Shown: positions 17,048-27,284, counted from the first letter of the stretch. The stretch is 64,000 bases of DNA from Lactococcus protaetiae (GCF_006965445.1 NZ_CP041356.1:1984001-2048000), one strand, 5' to 3'. Notes: generated by a model from the letters alone, not told the origin. Translations and numbers: made by a program.

Positions 17048-17494
17048 AAAGCAATTGTGTGCTATCTCCGCCCTTTGGGCTCCGCGATAAACATTTGTCC
17101 GTTTTATCTAGCCGCTAAAGCGTCTGATAAAAAGGCTGTGGCGCTACGTGCTTCACACGCCGTTCTACGAACGGTCTACGCCGCTGTCCGTTTGATTGCC
17201 ATTTGGCGTTGCCTTTATTCTTGTCACTTTAGTGACTTAGAGATAGAGGACAAATGTCCTATGGTCATGCGAAGCTAGCTGCTAAAGCTTGCATCTTCGC
17301 TCCGCTATCCATTCGTTCTATCTCCGCTTCGCTACACTGTCGATTTCACTAAGCCACTAAAGTGGCAAGTTCAAATCGCAATCCAGCAAAGCTGGCAAGA
17401 CGAAATGGTAAGAACAAAAGGCAAAGCGCCTAGTCGCAATCGCAATACCCCTATCTAAAGCAGCACTATGCTCCGAATTTAGTCTTGACTTCAT
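17048..17494 (+). repeat. IS200/IS605-like non-autonomous element, type A body with type B right end
   Basis: The left flank is TTTTTATC and the left end AAAGCAATTGTGTGC. The interior is the palindromic chain seen in type A copies, but the right end GTCTTGACTTCAT is that of type B. It separates parC from a likely terminator. The mix of ends shows that the two groups belong to one family. Confidence 0.7.
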
Positions 17495-19962
17495 TATTTC
17501 AATTTCACACTGACGACTTGCGTAACATCTTCTGAAACTGGATGACCATTACTTGTACGTTCAGATAATGATAAATCGGTAAGCACTACTTCATAACTCT
17601 TATCACCAGTACTAATTTCTAAAATCTGTTTTTCGTTTTCATTATTTGTATCAAGAGGTGCACTAAATAAATCAAGTTCTTCTTTTGCAATCAATGCAGC
17701 ATCACTTGCATACACTAGACCAGCAGCAAAAACAGTATGATTATTTGTTTTTAGTGTCCGCAACACTTGTAATCCGCGATTTGCACGACTTGTTGTTGGA
17801 ATATCTTCGGTACGTACCCGCTTGATGAAAGCTCTTTGAGTCAACAGATACCAACTATTTGTTGTCACAAAGAAAGCCACTTTTATCTTATCCCCATCTT
17901 TAAGATTCATTGCCTTAACTCCAGCAGCTTTGGCTCCTAAAATCGGAACATCATCAAGATTAAATCGAAGGGCATATCCATGTTCAGAAATCAACATCAT
18001 ATCTGCAAACTCAACTGGTGCAATCAGGACAACTTCATCTTCTGTGCCTTTTAGTTTTGCGTAGGCTGTTGATTTTGAACGATAAGTTCTCCAAGGCATG
18101 AAAGCAGCAAGTTCAACCTGTTTGATTTGTCCATTTTTTGTCACGACGACAAAATTTTCTCCAGAAAATTCATCAACAATTTTTACAAAAATTACTTTTT
18201 CACTTGAAGCAAAATTGGATAGACTTTGTGACAAATGTTCTCCAATGTCTTTCCATCGAATATCAGAAAGCTCATGGACTGGACGATAAATCACATTGCC
18301 AAGATTGGTAAAAATCAAAAGATGCTGCGTTGTCTTTGCATTTGAGAAGAACAAAAGCTCATCATCATCACGTTTACCGACTTCTGAAATTTGTGAAGAA
18401 GCAAAAGAACGTGGTGATGTACGCTTAATATAGCCAGAGCGCGTCACTGAAACAACTGTTTCTTCTTCAACAATCAACTCATGGGCCTCAATCTCAATCG
18501 TCTGAACGTCAGCTTGTAACTCGCTTCTGCGAGCTTTCGAAAATTTCTTTTTAACCTCTCTCAATTCACGTTTCATGAGATTAAACAGTGTCCGTTCATC
18601 ATTGATAATTGCCTTTAGTTCCAAAATCTTGGCTTGTAGGTCTGCTTGTTCATTTTGCAAAGTGACAATATCCGTGTTGGTCAGACGGTAAAGTTGTAAA
18701 GTGACAATCGCTTCGGCTTGTTCTTCACTAAATTGGTATGAAATCTTAAGATTTTCTTTTGCGTCTGCCTTATTTTCAGATGCACGAATCAACGCAACCA
18801 CTTCGTCCAAAATTGAAACCATACGAATCAACCCTTCGACCAAATGCAACCGTTTCTCAGCTTTCGTCAGATCGAATTGTGAACGTTTGACAATAACTTC
18901 CTCTCGGTGTGCGATGTAAGCACGTAAAATCTGCAAGATTCCTACTTGTTGAGGTGTCATATTATCAATAGCAACCATATTGAAATTATAATTGACTTGC
19001 AAATCTGTATTTTTAAGCAAATAATTCAGAACAAGTTGACTATCAGCTTCTTTTTTTAATTCAATCGCGATGCGCAAGCCCTCTCGGTCAGATTCATCCC
19101 TTACTTCTGAAATTCCAGGCACTTTGCTATTCACACGTACATCATCAATTTTCTTGACAAGAGTTGCTTTGTTGATTTCGTAAGGAATTTCGCTGACAAT
19201 CAAACTTTCTCTGCCACCTTTTAATTGTTCAACATCAACTTTTGAGCGAACAACAATGCGCCCTTTACCTGTTTCATAAGCTTTACGAATCTCTGATTTA
19301 CCTTGAATAATCCCTCCTGTCGGGAAGTCTGGACCAGGTAAAAATTCCATCAATTTTAGCACATCAGCCGTTGGATGGTCAATCATATAGATTGTAGCAT
19401 CAATGACTTCACTCAGATTATGAGGTGGAATATCTGTGGCATATCCTGCCGAAATCCCAGTTGAACCATTGACTAATAGATTAGGAAAACTTGCTGGAAG
19501 CACTGTTGGCTCTTTTTCTGTATCGTCAAAGTTCCATGCATGGGTCACGGTATTTTTTTCAATATCTGCAAGTAAAAATCCTGATATTTCTGATAGTCTT
19601 GCTTCTGTATAACGCATGGCTGCTGGTGGATCACCGTCCATAGAACCATTGTTTCCGTGCATTTCAATCAGAGGTTCGCCCATTTTCCAATCTTGCGAAA
19701 GACGAATCATAGCTTCATAAATTGAGCTATCACCATGTGGGTGAAAATTCCCCATGACATTACCGACGGATTTTGCTGATTTACGATAGGCTTTATCAAA
19801 AGTATTACCGTCTTTATTCATACTATAGAGGATACGGCGTTGCACAGGTTTTAGTCCATCGCGAATATCTGGGAGCGCTCTCTCCTGAATAATATATTTT
19901 GAATAGCGACCAAAGCGTTCACCCATAATATCTTCTAAGGGCAATTTTTGAATGTTTGACAT
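17494..19962 (-). CDS. parC: DNA topoisomerase IV subunit A
   Basis: The 822-residue protein matches ParC in length and order. The breakage-reunion domain carries the catalytic Tyr at about residue 118 (AAMRYTE) and the quinolone region HPHGDSSIYE, with Ser79 and Glu83 in the usual sensitive-type positions by count. A C-terminal beta-pinwheel domain follows from about residue 500. With ParE (23828) it forms the enzyme that decatenates daughter chromosomes. Here parE and parC are separated by about 3.9 kb holding two genes, a disrupted gene and many repeats, instead of being adjacent. A mobile repeat starts at the stop codon. Confidence 0.97.
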   Translation of the reverse strand: MSNIQKLPLEDIMGERFGRYSKYIIQERALPDIRDGLKPVQRRILYSMNKDGNTFDKAYRKSAKSVGNVMGNFHPHGDSSIYEAMIRLSQDWKMGEPLIEMHGNNGSMDGDPPAAMRYTEARLSEISGFLLADIEKNTVTHAWNFDDTEKEPTVLPASFPNLLVNGSTGISAGYATDIPPHNLSEVIDATIYMIDHPTADVLKLMEFLPGPDFPTGGIIQGKSEIRKAYETGKGRIVVRSKVDVEQLKGGRESLIVSEIPYEINKATLVKKIDDVRVNSKVPGISEVRDESDREGLRIAIELKKEADSQLVLNYLLKNTDLQVNYNFNMVAIDNMTPQQVGILQILRAYIAHREEVIVKRSQFDLTKAEKRLHLVEGLIRMVSILDEVVALIRASENKADAKENLKISYQFSEEQAEAIVTLQLYRLTNTDIVTLQNEQADLQAKILELKAIINDERTLFNLMKRELREVKKKFSKARRSELQADVQTIEIEAHELIVEEETVVSVTRSGYIKRTSPRSFASSQISEVGKRDDDELLFFSNAKTTQHLLIFTNLGNVIYRPVHELSDIRWKDIGEHLSQSLSNFASSEKVIFVKIVDEFSGENFVVVTKNGQIKQVELAAFMPWRTYRSKSTAYAKLKGTEDEVVLIAPVEFADMMLISEHGYALRFNLDDVPILGAKAAGVKAMNLKDGDKIKVAFFVTTNSWYLLTQRAFIKRVRTEDIPTTSRANRGLQVLRTLKTNNHTVFAAGLVYASDAALIAKEELDLFSAPLDTNNENEKQILEISTGDKSYEVVLTDLSLSERTSNGHPVSEDVTQVVSVKLK

Positions 19963-20024
19963 TATTTTTTCTCTTTACTTGTAAATTTTCTGCTGACAGA
20001 ACTGTCGTCAGTAGATTTTTTATC

Positions 20025-20253
20025 GAAGTAAGTGCGTGCTAACACCCCTACCTAGGTGTAACAACTAGCATATCCGTAAGTTGCCAAAGCAACAACAGCT
20101 ACCCTATCTTAGGTAGGGGATGAAGCAGCACTAACTTTGAATTTCGTCCGACTAAATTCAGTGGGGAGTTGCCCTTTTATCAGTCGCTTCAGCGACTAGA
20201 GAAAATGGACAAATGTTTTACGAAACTCCCACTGAATAAGTCTTGACTTCATC
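20025..20253 (+). repeat. type B IS200/IS605-like element with extra internal hairpins
   Basis: The left flank is TTTTTATC, the left end GAAGTAAGTGCGTGC and the right end GTCTTGACTTCATC. It contains two paired blocks (CCCCTACCTAGG...CCTATCTTAGGTAGGGG and the ACTGAATTTAGTC block). It lies upstream of parC. With CTGTCAG palindromes (19992-20010, 20332-20352) it makes up much of the gap to the next repeat. Confidence 0.75.
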
Positions 20254-20381
20254 CTTGATTTTGTGGTAAGTGTTAACAAAATCACTTTTCTATTCTATCA
20301 CATTTTTCAACTTAAAAAAACCGTAAAAAATTACTGACAGATTGCTGTCAGTAACCTAAACATTATGATTCGGGCATAATA

Positions 20382-21050
20382 TTGAAGTGATTACTTCATC
20401 AGTGGGAGATTCTTTCTCTCCCGCTGATGTTAGGGCACAACCTCTAGGTGTAACAACTAAGCGACCTGTACGCAGCTAAAGCTGCAACAGTCTGCTTAAC
20501 ATCAAAGATAGGAGGTCACACCTCCGCTTCGCTTCGTTATCCATTCGCTCTATCTACGCTTTGCTACGCTGTCGATTTCACTAAGCCACTAAAGTGGCAA
20601 GTTCAAATCGCAATCGACTAAAGTCACAAGGCAAAGTGGTCTTGTCCCTGAAGTCTAAGCGCTATCTCCGCCCTTTGGGCTACGCTGTCCACACCGCAGG
20701 TATCCATGCTCACTAAGGCGCTGAAGCGCCGAGTCGCAATGGTTCTCGCTAAGTAGCTAAAGTCACAAGTCGAGTCGCAAAGCGCCAAGACCCTAAGGCA
20801 GTAGAACGAAAGCAAAGTTTGCCATTTCGCCTTATCGCTTTGCCTTTTGCTCTTACTGCTTTAGCAGTTAAGCAAACGGACAGCGAAGCAAAGCGTAGAT
20901 AGAGCGAATGGACAGCGGAGCGAAGCGGAGATAGTGCTGCTTATCCCCCACCTAAGAGGTGGGGGAGTTGCCATTCCGACTAGGTACTTCAGCACCGTAG
21001 CGAGGATGGACAGCGTAATCCCAAGGGCGAAGATAGCAGACACTTGCTTG
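20382..21050 (-). repeat. long type A element, inverted orientation
   Basis: Read on the minus strand, it follows TTTTAAC, begins CAAGCAAGTGTCTGC, and ends GTAATCACTTCAA after a GGGAGA/TCTCCC hairpin. At 669 bp it is the longest copy and holds many GCTTTAGC-type palindromes. Its left junction abuts the 3' end of the acetyltransferase gene; the flanking TAA is that gene's stop codon. No gene was recognised inside. Confidence 0.78.
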
Positions 21051-21051
21051 G

Positions 21052-21498
21052 TTAAAACTTCAAAAGCATATTGATATGCTTTATCCCATCCTCATAGAAA
21101 GGTTCGGAATCTGCTACAAAGCCAAACGAAGCATAAAATTCTTTAAGATAATACTGTGCTTCAATTTTGACGGCGGACTTACCAACTTTCTGTAAGTAAT
21201 CTAAAACTTCTGTCAGTAACTGACGTCCTAAATGCTGATGGCGAAACTCTGGATGGACAAGAACGCGTCCAATAGATGCCTCTGCAAATGAAACACCTTC
21301 GGGCAACAAACGACAAAGTGCTAAAATTTCCCCTGCTTCATTTTCAAGCCACAAATGTTTTGCAACCTGATCTTTTCCATCAAGCTCCTGATAAGGGCAA
21401 TTTTGTTCAACCACAAAAACAGCCGTTCGCAGACTCAACAATTGATAAAGCTCTGTCGTTGACAATTCATCAAAAGTTTTTATTTTCCATTCCATCAT
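21052..21498 (-). CDS. ElaA-type GNAT acetyltransferase
   Basis: The 148-residue protein has one GNAT fold: the substrate-side start LRTAVFVVEQNCPYQELDGKD typical of ElaA relatives, the acetyl-CoA site IGRVLVHPEFRHQHLGRQLL, and the C-terminal FYASFGFVADSEPFYEDGI. It should transfer an acetyl group from acetyl-CoA; the acceptor is not known for this family. It stands alone. A mobile element is joined directly to its 3' end. Confidence 0.85.
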   Translation of the reverse strand: MMEWKIKTFDELSTTELYQLLSLRTAVFVVEQNCPYQELDGKDQVAKHLWLENEAGEILALCRLLPEGVSFAEASIGRVLVHPEFRHQHLGRQLLTEVLDYLQKVGKSAVKIEAQYYLKEFYASFGFVADSEPFYEDGIKHINMLLKF

Positions 21499-21548
21499 TC
21501 TCCTCCAATTCTGTCAGTACTGACAGCGTGCAAAAACTTATACTGAGC

Positions 21549-21650
21549 TAATCCGTTGTAAAAACTGATAACAGATTGACGTTGCGTTCTAACTTTATGG
21601 CGCAAATTCGGCGCATAACTGCAACATTGCCTTGCGTTTAGATAAATATC
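21549..21650 (+). repeat. repeat family C, copy 1
   Basis: The copy shares CTAATCCGTTGTA and TCTAACTTTATGGCGCAAA with the copies at 27967 and, inverted, near 30600. The spacing between the two blocks varies. It lies upstream of the acetyltransferase gene and may affect its promoter. Confidence 0.55.
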
Positions 21651-21673
21651 ACTTTTTGAAAGTTATCTGGTAT

Positions 21674-22128
21674 TATAGCCAAGCTACTCTAAAATCGAAC
21701 CAATCTTCCTCAAATTTTCCGCCGGTATTTCGTTGTCGCCTTTGACTTGCGCCAGCAAGCCTGCGTCCTTCCGCCTCAGTCTGACGAATGTAAGATGTGA
21801 GGTGCGCTTGGTCAGAAACGTAGAAAATTGCCACTCGACTTGCGACTTCAGTCGCTTAGCGATTTGAACTTGCCACTTTAGTGGCTTAGTGAAATCGACA
21901 GCGAAGTGAAACGTAGATAGCGAGAACCAGTGCGACTAGGCTCTTTGCCTTTTGCTCTTGGAGCTTTAGCTCCTAAGCAAACGGAAAAGGCCCGGAGATA
22001 GTGTCGTCGCGAACATGGATACCCGCGGTGTGGACAGCGGAGCAGCTATTTTCCTAGCTTCTAGCGCACGCACCGAACTCAATTAATTTTTGAGCAATTT
22101 TGGTCGGATTTAGAGTGGCTTAGCTATA
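21674..22128. mobile_element. 455-bp inverted-repeat (MITE-like) element with nested type A sequence
   Basis: The ends match as imperfect inverted repeats of about 40 bp: the left begins TATAGCCAAGCTACTCTAAA and the right, read inward, TATAGCTAAGCCACTCTAAA. Both end in TA, as expected if TA is the duplicated target. The middle (about 21835-22025) is a piece of the palindrome-rich type A body. It has no transposase. The right end supplies the stop codon of the exonuclease gene (TATAGCTAA). Confidence 0.65.
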
Positions 22129-22965
22129 GTTCTTACCATCCAACTGATTCCCATCCAAATCCGTCAGAAAATTTGCTTTTTGCATTTCCTTCAAAAAATC
22201 TGAATGAATCGCCAATTTTTCATCATTATGCAAAGTAATACTCAAACTTGACCCTGTTGAGTATTCGCGCTCTACCCGAATTCCTGAAATATCAAACTGC
22301 TGCCATATTCGTTTTGAATCTTGACGATAATAAACCAAATTTTTTGTAATTGGCAAATTCAATTTTCTACGAAGTGTGTCAGTGATTTCATCTGAAATAT
22401 CACCAAATAAATCCATTTGCTCAGGTTCTGTCAGCGTACTGACAGGTTTAGGTTGTTCAATTTCTTGAAGATATTGATACAATTTTGCTGTCACTAAACA
22501 ATCGTTTAAAGCATCGTGCGAACGTAAATCATTCATTTCTAAAAAGTCTTTAAAACTTTCCAGAGCATAACTTTTCATCTTAAGAAGTCGCTTGCTCTCA
22601 GCTAAAGTATCATAAACTCGAAATGCTTCAACATCAGTAATTGCGCAGTCAATAATCGCTTGATAGAGAAAGCTGATATCAAAAGGAGCGTTGTGTGCTA
22701 CCAGTAGATGACCTTTGATGAAATCTAAAAACTCCGGCAAAACCTGTTCAATCACTGGTTGGCTCAACAAATCTGCTGGTCTGATTCCTGTCAGTTGTGT
22801 AATCTCTGACGATACATAAGAACGCTGATTTTTAACCAATTGATTGAAACGAGCTAACTCAACGTCATTTTCATCATATTTTACTGCGCCAATTTGAATA
22901 ATCTCATTTTTTTGAGCAGAGAAACCCGTCGTTTCAAAGTCAAAAACAACATATTTTTCAGACAT
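22120..22965 (-). CDS. DnaQ-type 3'-5' exonuclease
   Basis: The 281-residue protein has a DEDDh exonuclease domain in residues 1-170: ExoI VFDFETTGF, ExoII HNAPFDISF, ExoIII HDALNDCLVTAKLY. The C-terminal 110 residues are not a recognised polymerase part; they form a separate small domain of unknown role. It could proofread or repair DNA. A CTGTCAG palindrome is translated in the linker (about residues 173-180). The last codons and stop come from the adjoining inverted-repeat element, so the native end may have been replaced. Confidence 0.85.
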   Translation of the reverse strand: MSEKYVVFDFETTGFSAQKNEIIQIGAVKYDENDVELARFNQLVKNQRSYVSSEITQLTGIRPADLLSQPVIEQVLPEFLDFIKGHLLVAHNAPFDISFLYQAIIDCAITDVEAFRVYDTLAESKRLLKMKSYALESFKDFLEMNDLRSHDALNDCLVTAKLYQYLQEIEQPKPVSTLTEPEQMDLFGDISDEITDTLRRKLNLPITKNLVYYRQDSKRIWQQFDISGIRVEREYSTGSSLSITLHNDEKLAIHSDFLKEMQKANFLTDLDGNQLDGKNYS

Positions 22966-22979
22966 TTTTCTCCTTTAAC

Positions 22980-23047
22980 TTAGCAAATGCGTGCTTTCGT
23001 TCTACTAATGGGGAGAAAGCCCCCCACCAATAAAGTAAGCACTTCAA
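22980..23047 (+). repeat. 68-bp miniature of the type A element
   Basis: The left flank is TTTAAC, the left end TTAGCAAATGCGTGC, with one hairpin (TGGGGAGAAAGCCCCCCACCA) and right end GTAAGCACTTCAA. It lies just upstream of the exonuclease gene start. Confidence 0.7.
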
Positions 23048-23096
23048 TTATTTTTTTACTTTTCTGTCAGTGCTGACAAAAATCTGTCAGTGTTTC

Positions 23097-23716
23097 TTAT
23101 TTGAAAGCTCCTATTTTTTGATTGAGCGCAAGCTCCAAAGCGGATAGATTTACCTTGCAATCGTTCAATTTTTCAAGCGGCAGCACCGTGACAGGAATCA
23201 CATAGTTTTTGTGTACTCTAAAATGTCGTCCCTGATAAGCTTCCAAATTTTTGATTTGAACCGTAAACACTGGACTTCTTGTACTTACAAGATTGAACAT
23301 TTGAATGTCCTTATAAAAGACTACAATCTGTTCACTTGAAAATAGTCCTCTTCTGTCATAAATCAGCTGATCATCAAGCAAAGTAAGACAACTTTTATCA
23401 AAACAAGTGCGTGCTAATACTCCGACCTCTTAGGTCGGAGATAAAGCAGCACTAAGCTTTGAATTTCGTCCGACTAAATTCAGTGGCGAGTTGAAACTCC
23501 CACTGAATAAGTCTTGACTTCATCTTTTATGGCACGATAAAGCATCTCGTAATAACCGATGCCGAGCAAACAAACAAGCCAAGAAAGAATCAAAAGCGGC
23601 AAATGATTTCTAAAAAACAAAGATAATCCAATCGCCAATACAAAAATCCACAAACTTCGCCAGAAAGTCATGATTGAATAATTAATCGTATAAGGAAAAA
23701 CAATTTCGTCTTTTTC
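23097..23716 (-). pseudogene. small membrane/PH-like protein gene interrupted by a mobile repeat
   Basis: Two in-frame pieces flank the repeat at 23400-23524. The N-terminal piece begins MEKDEIVFPYTINYS and has two membrane helices. The C-terminal piece (LLDDQLIYDRRGLFSSEQIVVFYKDIQMF...) resembles a bacterial PH-like domain. Removing exactly 125 bp joins them as AIKDKSCLTLLDDQL and yields a 164-residue protein in one frame. The gene lies downstream of parE on the same strand. As it stands, translation ends within the repeat after about 78 residues from the ATG. The function is unknown. Confidence 0.65.
23400..23524 (+). repeat. 125-bp type B element inserted in a gene
   Basis: The left flank is TTTTATC, the left end AAAACAAGTGCGTGC and the right end GTCTTGACTTCATC. 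It contains a hairpin (CTCCGACCTCTTAGGTCGGAG) and a second pair (CCACTGAATTTAG family). There is no terminal inverted repeat and no target duplication. Exact removal restores an open frame across the site, which fixes both ends to within a base or so. Confidence 0.85.
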
Positions 23717-23827
23717 CATCAGTTGTTTCACTTTCTTAGTTGCTGCACAACGCATTTTCTTGACCCAAAATAAGTCTGTCAGTGCTGACAGAAAGTCATC
23801 CGTGCTGATGACAGCTAAAAAATTCCC

Positions 23828-25760
23828 TTAAAACACTGTTTCTTCTTCCATAGTAAATTTAACATTGTTTTCAATCCATTTTCTACGTGGCTCGACTTTG
23901 TCACCCATCAAAACAGACACACGTTTCTCCGCTTGAGCCGCATCATCAATTGTCACTTGAATCAATGTTCTTGTATCAGGATTCATTGTCGTTTCCCAAA
24001 GCTGGTCTGCGTTCATTTCGCCCAACCCTTTATAACGCTGTAAGTTCGCGCCACGACCAAATTTAGCTCGAAGTTCTGCGAGTTCTCCATCTGTCCATGC
24101 ATACTCTATTTTCTCTTTTTTACCTTTCCCTCACTCATTTTATAAAGTGGTGGAAGCGCAATATACACATGACCATTCTCCACCAAAGGTTTCATATAAC
24201 GATAAAAGAAAGTCAATAGAAGTGTCTGAATATGAGCGCCATCAGTGTCCGCATCGGTCATAATAATAATTTTATCGTAGTTTCGGTCTTCAAGCTGAAA
24301 ATCAGCACCAACACCTGCTCCAATAGTGTAAATCATCGTATTGATTTCCTCATTTTTGAGAATATCTTGCATTTTGGCCTTTTCAGTATTGATGACTTTA
24401 CCACGCAAAGGTAAAATAGCTTGGAATTTACGGTCACGTCCCTGTTTAGCAGAACCACCAGCCGAATCTCCTTCGACAAGATAAAGTTCATTTTTATTAG
24501 GATTCTTCGTTTGGGCAGGTGTTAATTTCCCAGAAAGTAATCCCTTGTCTTTCTTTGTTTTCTTACCATTTCTTGAATCTTCGCGCGCTTTTCTGGCAGC
24601 TTCACGCGCTTCGCGCGCCTTAATCGCTTTACGAATCAGATTTTGAGCTAACTCTCCATTTTCCATCAGATAAAAGCTCAATTTTTCCGCCACAATATTA
24701 TCCACAATGGGACGCGCTAAAGGCGATCCTAGTTTATCTTTGGTTTGTCCTTCAAACTGCAAATGCTCCTCTGGCACCAAAATAGACAAAACAGCCGTCA
24801 GTCCTTCACGATAATCTGAACCTTCAAGATTTTTGTCTTTCTCTTTTAGTAGATTCGTTTTTCTTGCATAGTCATTCATCGCTTTGGTTATCGCCGTTTT
24901 CAATCCAGACTCATGTGTTCCACCATCTTTCGTACGAACGTTATTAACAAACGATAAAATGTTTTCTGAGTATCCATCATTGTATTGCATAGCAACTTCA
25001 ACCTGAAACTCATCTTGTTCTCCCGCAAAATAAAGTACAGGAGTCAGCGAATCCTTGTCTTCATTAAGGTAGGAAACAAAATCCTGTACTCCATTTTCAT
25101 AATGAAACTCTGCTGATTCATCTGAACGCCTATCTTCAAGCGAAATCGTCACATCTTTCAACAAAAATGCTGATTCGTTTAATCTTTCCGAAATAATGCT
25201 ATATTTGAATTCCGTTGTCGAAAAAATCGTTGAATCCGGCATAAATGTAACTTTTGTTCCCGTCTTCGACTTTGGAGCCTTACCTACTTTTTCCAATGTC
25301 GTAGCTGGATGGCCTCCATTTTCAAAACGTTGACGATAGACTATACCATCACGTGTAATCTCCACTTCAAGCCAGCTGGACAAGGCATTAACCACACTAG
25401 AGCCGACTCCGTGCAGACCACCAGAGGTTTTATAACCTCCTTGCCCAAACTTGCCCCTGCATGAAGAATTGTAAAAATAACTTCAACTGTAGGTATTCCC
25501 ATGGCGTGCATCCCAACTGGCATTCCACGTCCTTCATCCTCAACAGTCATCGAACCATCTTTGTTAATGATGACAGAAATTTTATTACCAAATCCTGAAA
25601 GCGCCTCATCGACTGCATTATCTACAATTTCCCAAACCATGTGATGCAGTCCTGTACCATCAGTCGATCCAATATACATCCCTGGTCTTTTCCTTACCGC
25701 ATCAAGCCCTTCTAAAACTTGAATTGCATCATCACCGTAATGATTAATATCTACAGTCAT
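23828..25760 (-). CDS. parE: DNA topoisomerase IV subunit B, frameshifted twice in this sequence
   Basis: Three overlapping frames encode a complete ParE. The GHKL ATPase domain comes first ([20 protein letters not shown]), then the transducer, then the TOPRIM domain ([38 protein letters not shown]), then the C-terminal [17 protein letters not shown]. Breaks fall in a four-G run (coding strand of 25454-25457; one more G gives [16 protein letters not shown]) and a six-A run (24116-24121; one more A gives KKEKIEYAW). The repaired protein has 644 residues, normal for ParE. It pairs with ParC. The gene is normally essential, so these breaks are almost certainly errors in the sequence. Confidence 0.93.
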
Positions 25761-26271
25761 TCTTTCCTCTTATCCTTATCACATTTTTATCAATATTTTT
25801 GTTTATTTTATTGACTTTCAAAAGTCATTTTATTTTTCTATCACTTTTATAAACCCTATGTTGTTAACCAGCTTTTTAGTGCAATATCAGCAACATAACA
25901 CACTTCGTACGTCATTCTTCAAAAGTCAATATATTTACAAGTTCAGAAAAATATTTACCTTGATTATTGTACCTTGTTCAGAAAGCTTTGTCAAAAGCCT
26001 ATTATCAATTAATCCACATCTCTCCATTTTATATTATATCGAACTCAGTCAATAAACGCTCCATTTTATCAAACAATATGAGAAACTCTAAAAATTGAAT
26101 TACACAAAGTTGCAATATGAAATACATAAAATCGCAGTAAAAGCTTCGTTCTTAATAGCAGCATTGTCATTATTCTTTACCAAAAATATGATATAATTAT
26201 ACAGTTAAAAGAGTTAGTATCTGATTTGAAATCAATCATACATTTTAAACGAAATAAACTTTGGAGAACTT
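25761..26271. promoter_or_regulatory. AT-rich divergent region between parE and plsY
   Basis: This 511-bp gap separates two divergent genes. On the plus strand a TATAAT at 26192-26197 is preceded by TGA (extended -10 form) and serves as a likely plsY promoter. Poly-A/T tracts and short hairpins fill the remainder. No gene was seen. Confidence 0.5.
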
Positions 26272-26910
26272 ATGCTTATTTTTATTCTTCTCATTGTCAG
26301 TTATCTTTTGGGAGCTATTCCTGCTGGTCTATGGGTCGGAAAGATTTTCTTTAAAAAAAATCTCCACGACTACGGTTCTGGAAATACAGGAACAACTAAT
26401 ACTTTTCGGATATTAGGCATTAAAGCTGGAATTGCAGTCTTTATGTTCGATTTACTCAAAGGTACTTTAGCCACTTTATTACCATTATTCTTTCATGTTC
26501 ACGGCATATCCCCTCTAATTTTTGGACTTATCGCTGTTTTAGGACACACTTTTTCTATCTTTGACCACTTCAAAGGCGGAAAGGCTGTTGCAACTTCTGG
26601 AGGTGTTGTTCTCGGGTTTAGCCCGCTATTTCTTCTCTATCTCCTCCTTGTTTTTCTTATTGTTCTCTTCTTATTTAGTATGATTAGTCTATCAAGCATT
26701 GCAGCAGCGATTGCAGCAATTATTGGTATCCTCATTTTTCCTAGTATTAGTTTTATTCTGCCAAATTATGATTTATTATTTTCAATAATAATTTTTGTCC
26801 TCGCAATAATAATTATTGTTAGGCATAAATCTAATATAAAGCGAATTAAAAATCATACAGAATCCCTTGTCCCCTTTGGTTTTAACTTATCCAAGCAAAT
26901 AAAAAAATAG
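26272..26910 (+). CDS. plsY: acyl-phosphate glycerol-3-phosphate acyltransferase
   Basis: The 212-residue membrane protein has five or more helices and the PlsY motifs [29 protein letters not shown] and a late PLRH-type loop (here [11 protein letters not shown]). It acylates glycerol-3-phosphate with acyl-phosphate, the first step of phosphatidic acid synthesis. The start is preceded by TTTGGAG. It is divergent from parE, as is common in streptococci and lactococci. A strong terminator follows. Confidence 0.95.
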   Translation: MLIFILLIVSYLLGAIPAGLWVGKIFFKKNLHDYGSGNTGTTNTFRILGIKAGIAVFMFDLLKGTLATLLPLFFHVHGISPLIFGLIAVLGHTFSIFDHFKGGKAVATSGGVVLGFSPLFLLYLLLVFLIVLFLFSMISLSSIAAAIAAIIGILIFPSISFILPNYDLLFSIIIFVLAIIIIVRHKSNIKRIKNHTESLVPFGFNLSKQIKK

Positions 26911-26956
26911 GACTATATCTTGTGTCTATCTAATATTTTTTACATAATTCAACACA

Positions 26957-26994
26957 ATATCTAGTAGTAATCATTTGACTAGATATTTTTTTTA
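26957..26994 (+). terminator. rho-independent terminator after plsY
   Basis: A perfect 10-bp stem, AATATCTAGT and ACTAGATATT, with a 12-base loop is followed by a run of T. Confidence 0.85.
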
Positions 26995-27065
26995 CGCTAA
27001 AATAAGACTATAAAAAATAACGAGAAAAGTAAAATAACTTTTACTCACATAAATGGGGGACTATA

Positions 27066-27284
27066 ATGGTTACAGTATATTCAAAAAATAACTGCATGCA
27101 ATGCAAAATGGTCAAAAAATGGCTTGGAGAACACGACATTTCTTTCAACGAAATAAATATTGATGAACAGCCTGAATTTGTAGAAAAAGTTATTGAAATG
27201 GGTTTTCGTGCCGCACCTGTTATCACCAAAGGTGAATTAGCTTTCTCAGGATTTCGTCCATCAGAATTAGCAAAGTTGGCTTAA
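27066..27284 (+). CDS. nrdH: glutaredoxin-like protein NrdH
   Basis: The 72-residue protein has the redox motif CMQC (in [13 protein letters not shown]) and the later GFRAAPVI and SGFRPSEL motifs of NrdH. It reduces the class Ib ribonucleotide reductase using thioredoxin reductase. A GGGGGA ribosome site precedes it. nrdI follows after one base, showing translational coupling. Confidence 0.95.
   Translation: MVTVYSKNNCMQCKMVKKWLGEHDISFNEINIDEQPEFVEKVIEMGFRAAPVITKGELAFSGFRPSELAKLA

Noticed and set aside
26952-26994. Possible NrdR box pair upstream of nrdH
   Set aside because: ACACAATAT resembles half a box, but the second half and the usual spacing between boxes are missing; the sequence is fully explained by the plsY terminator.
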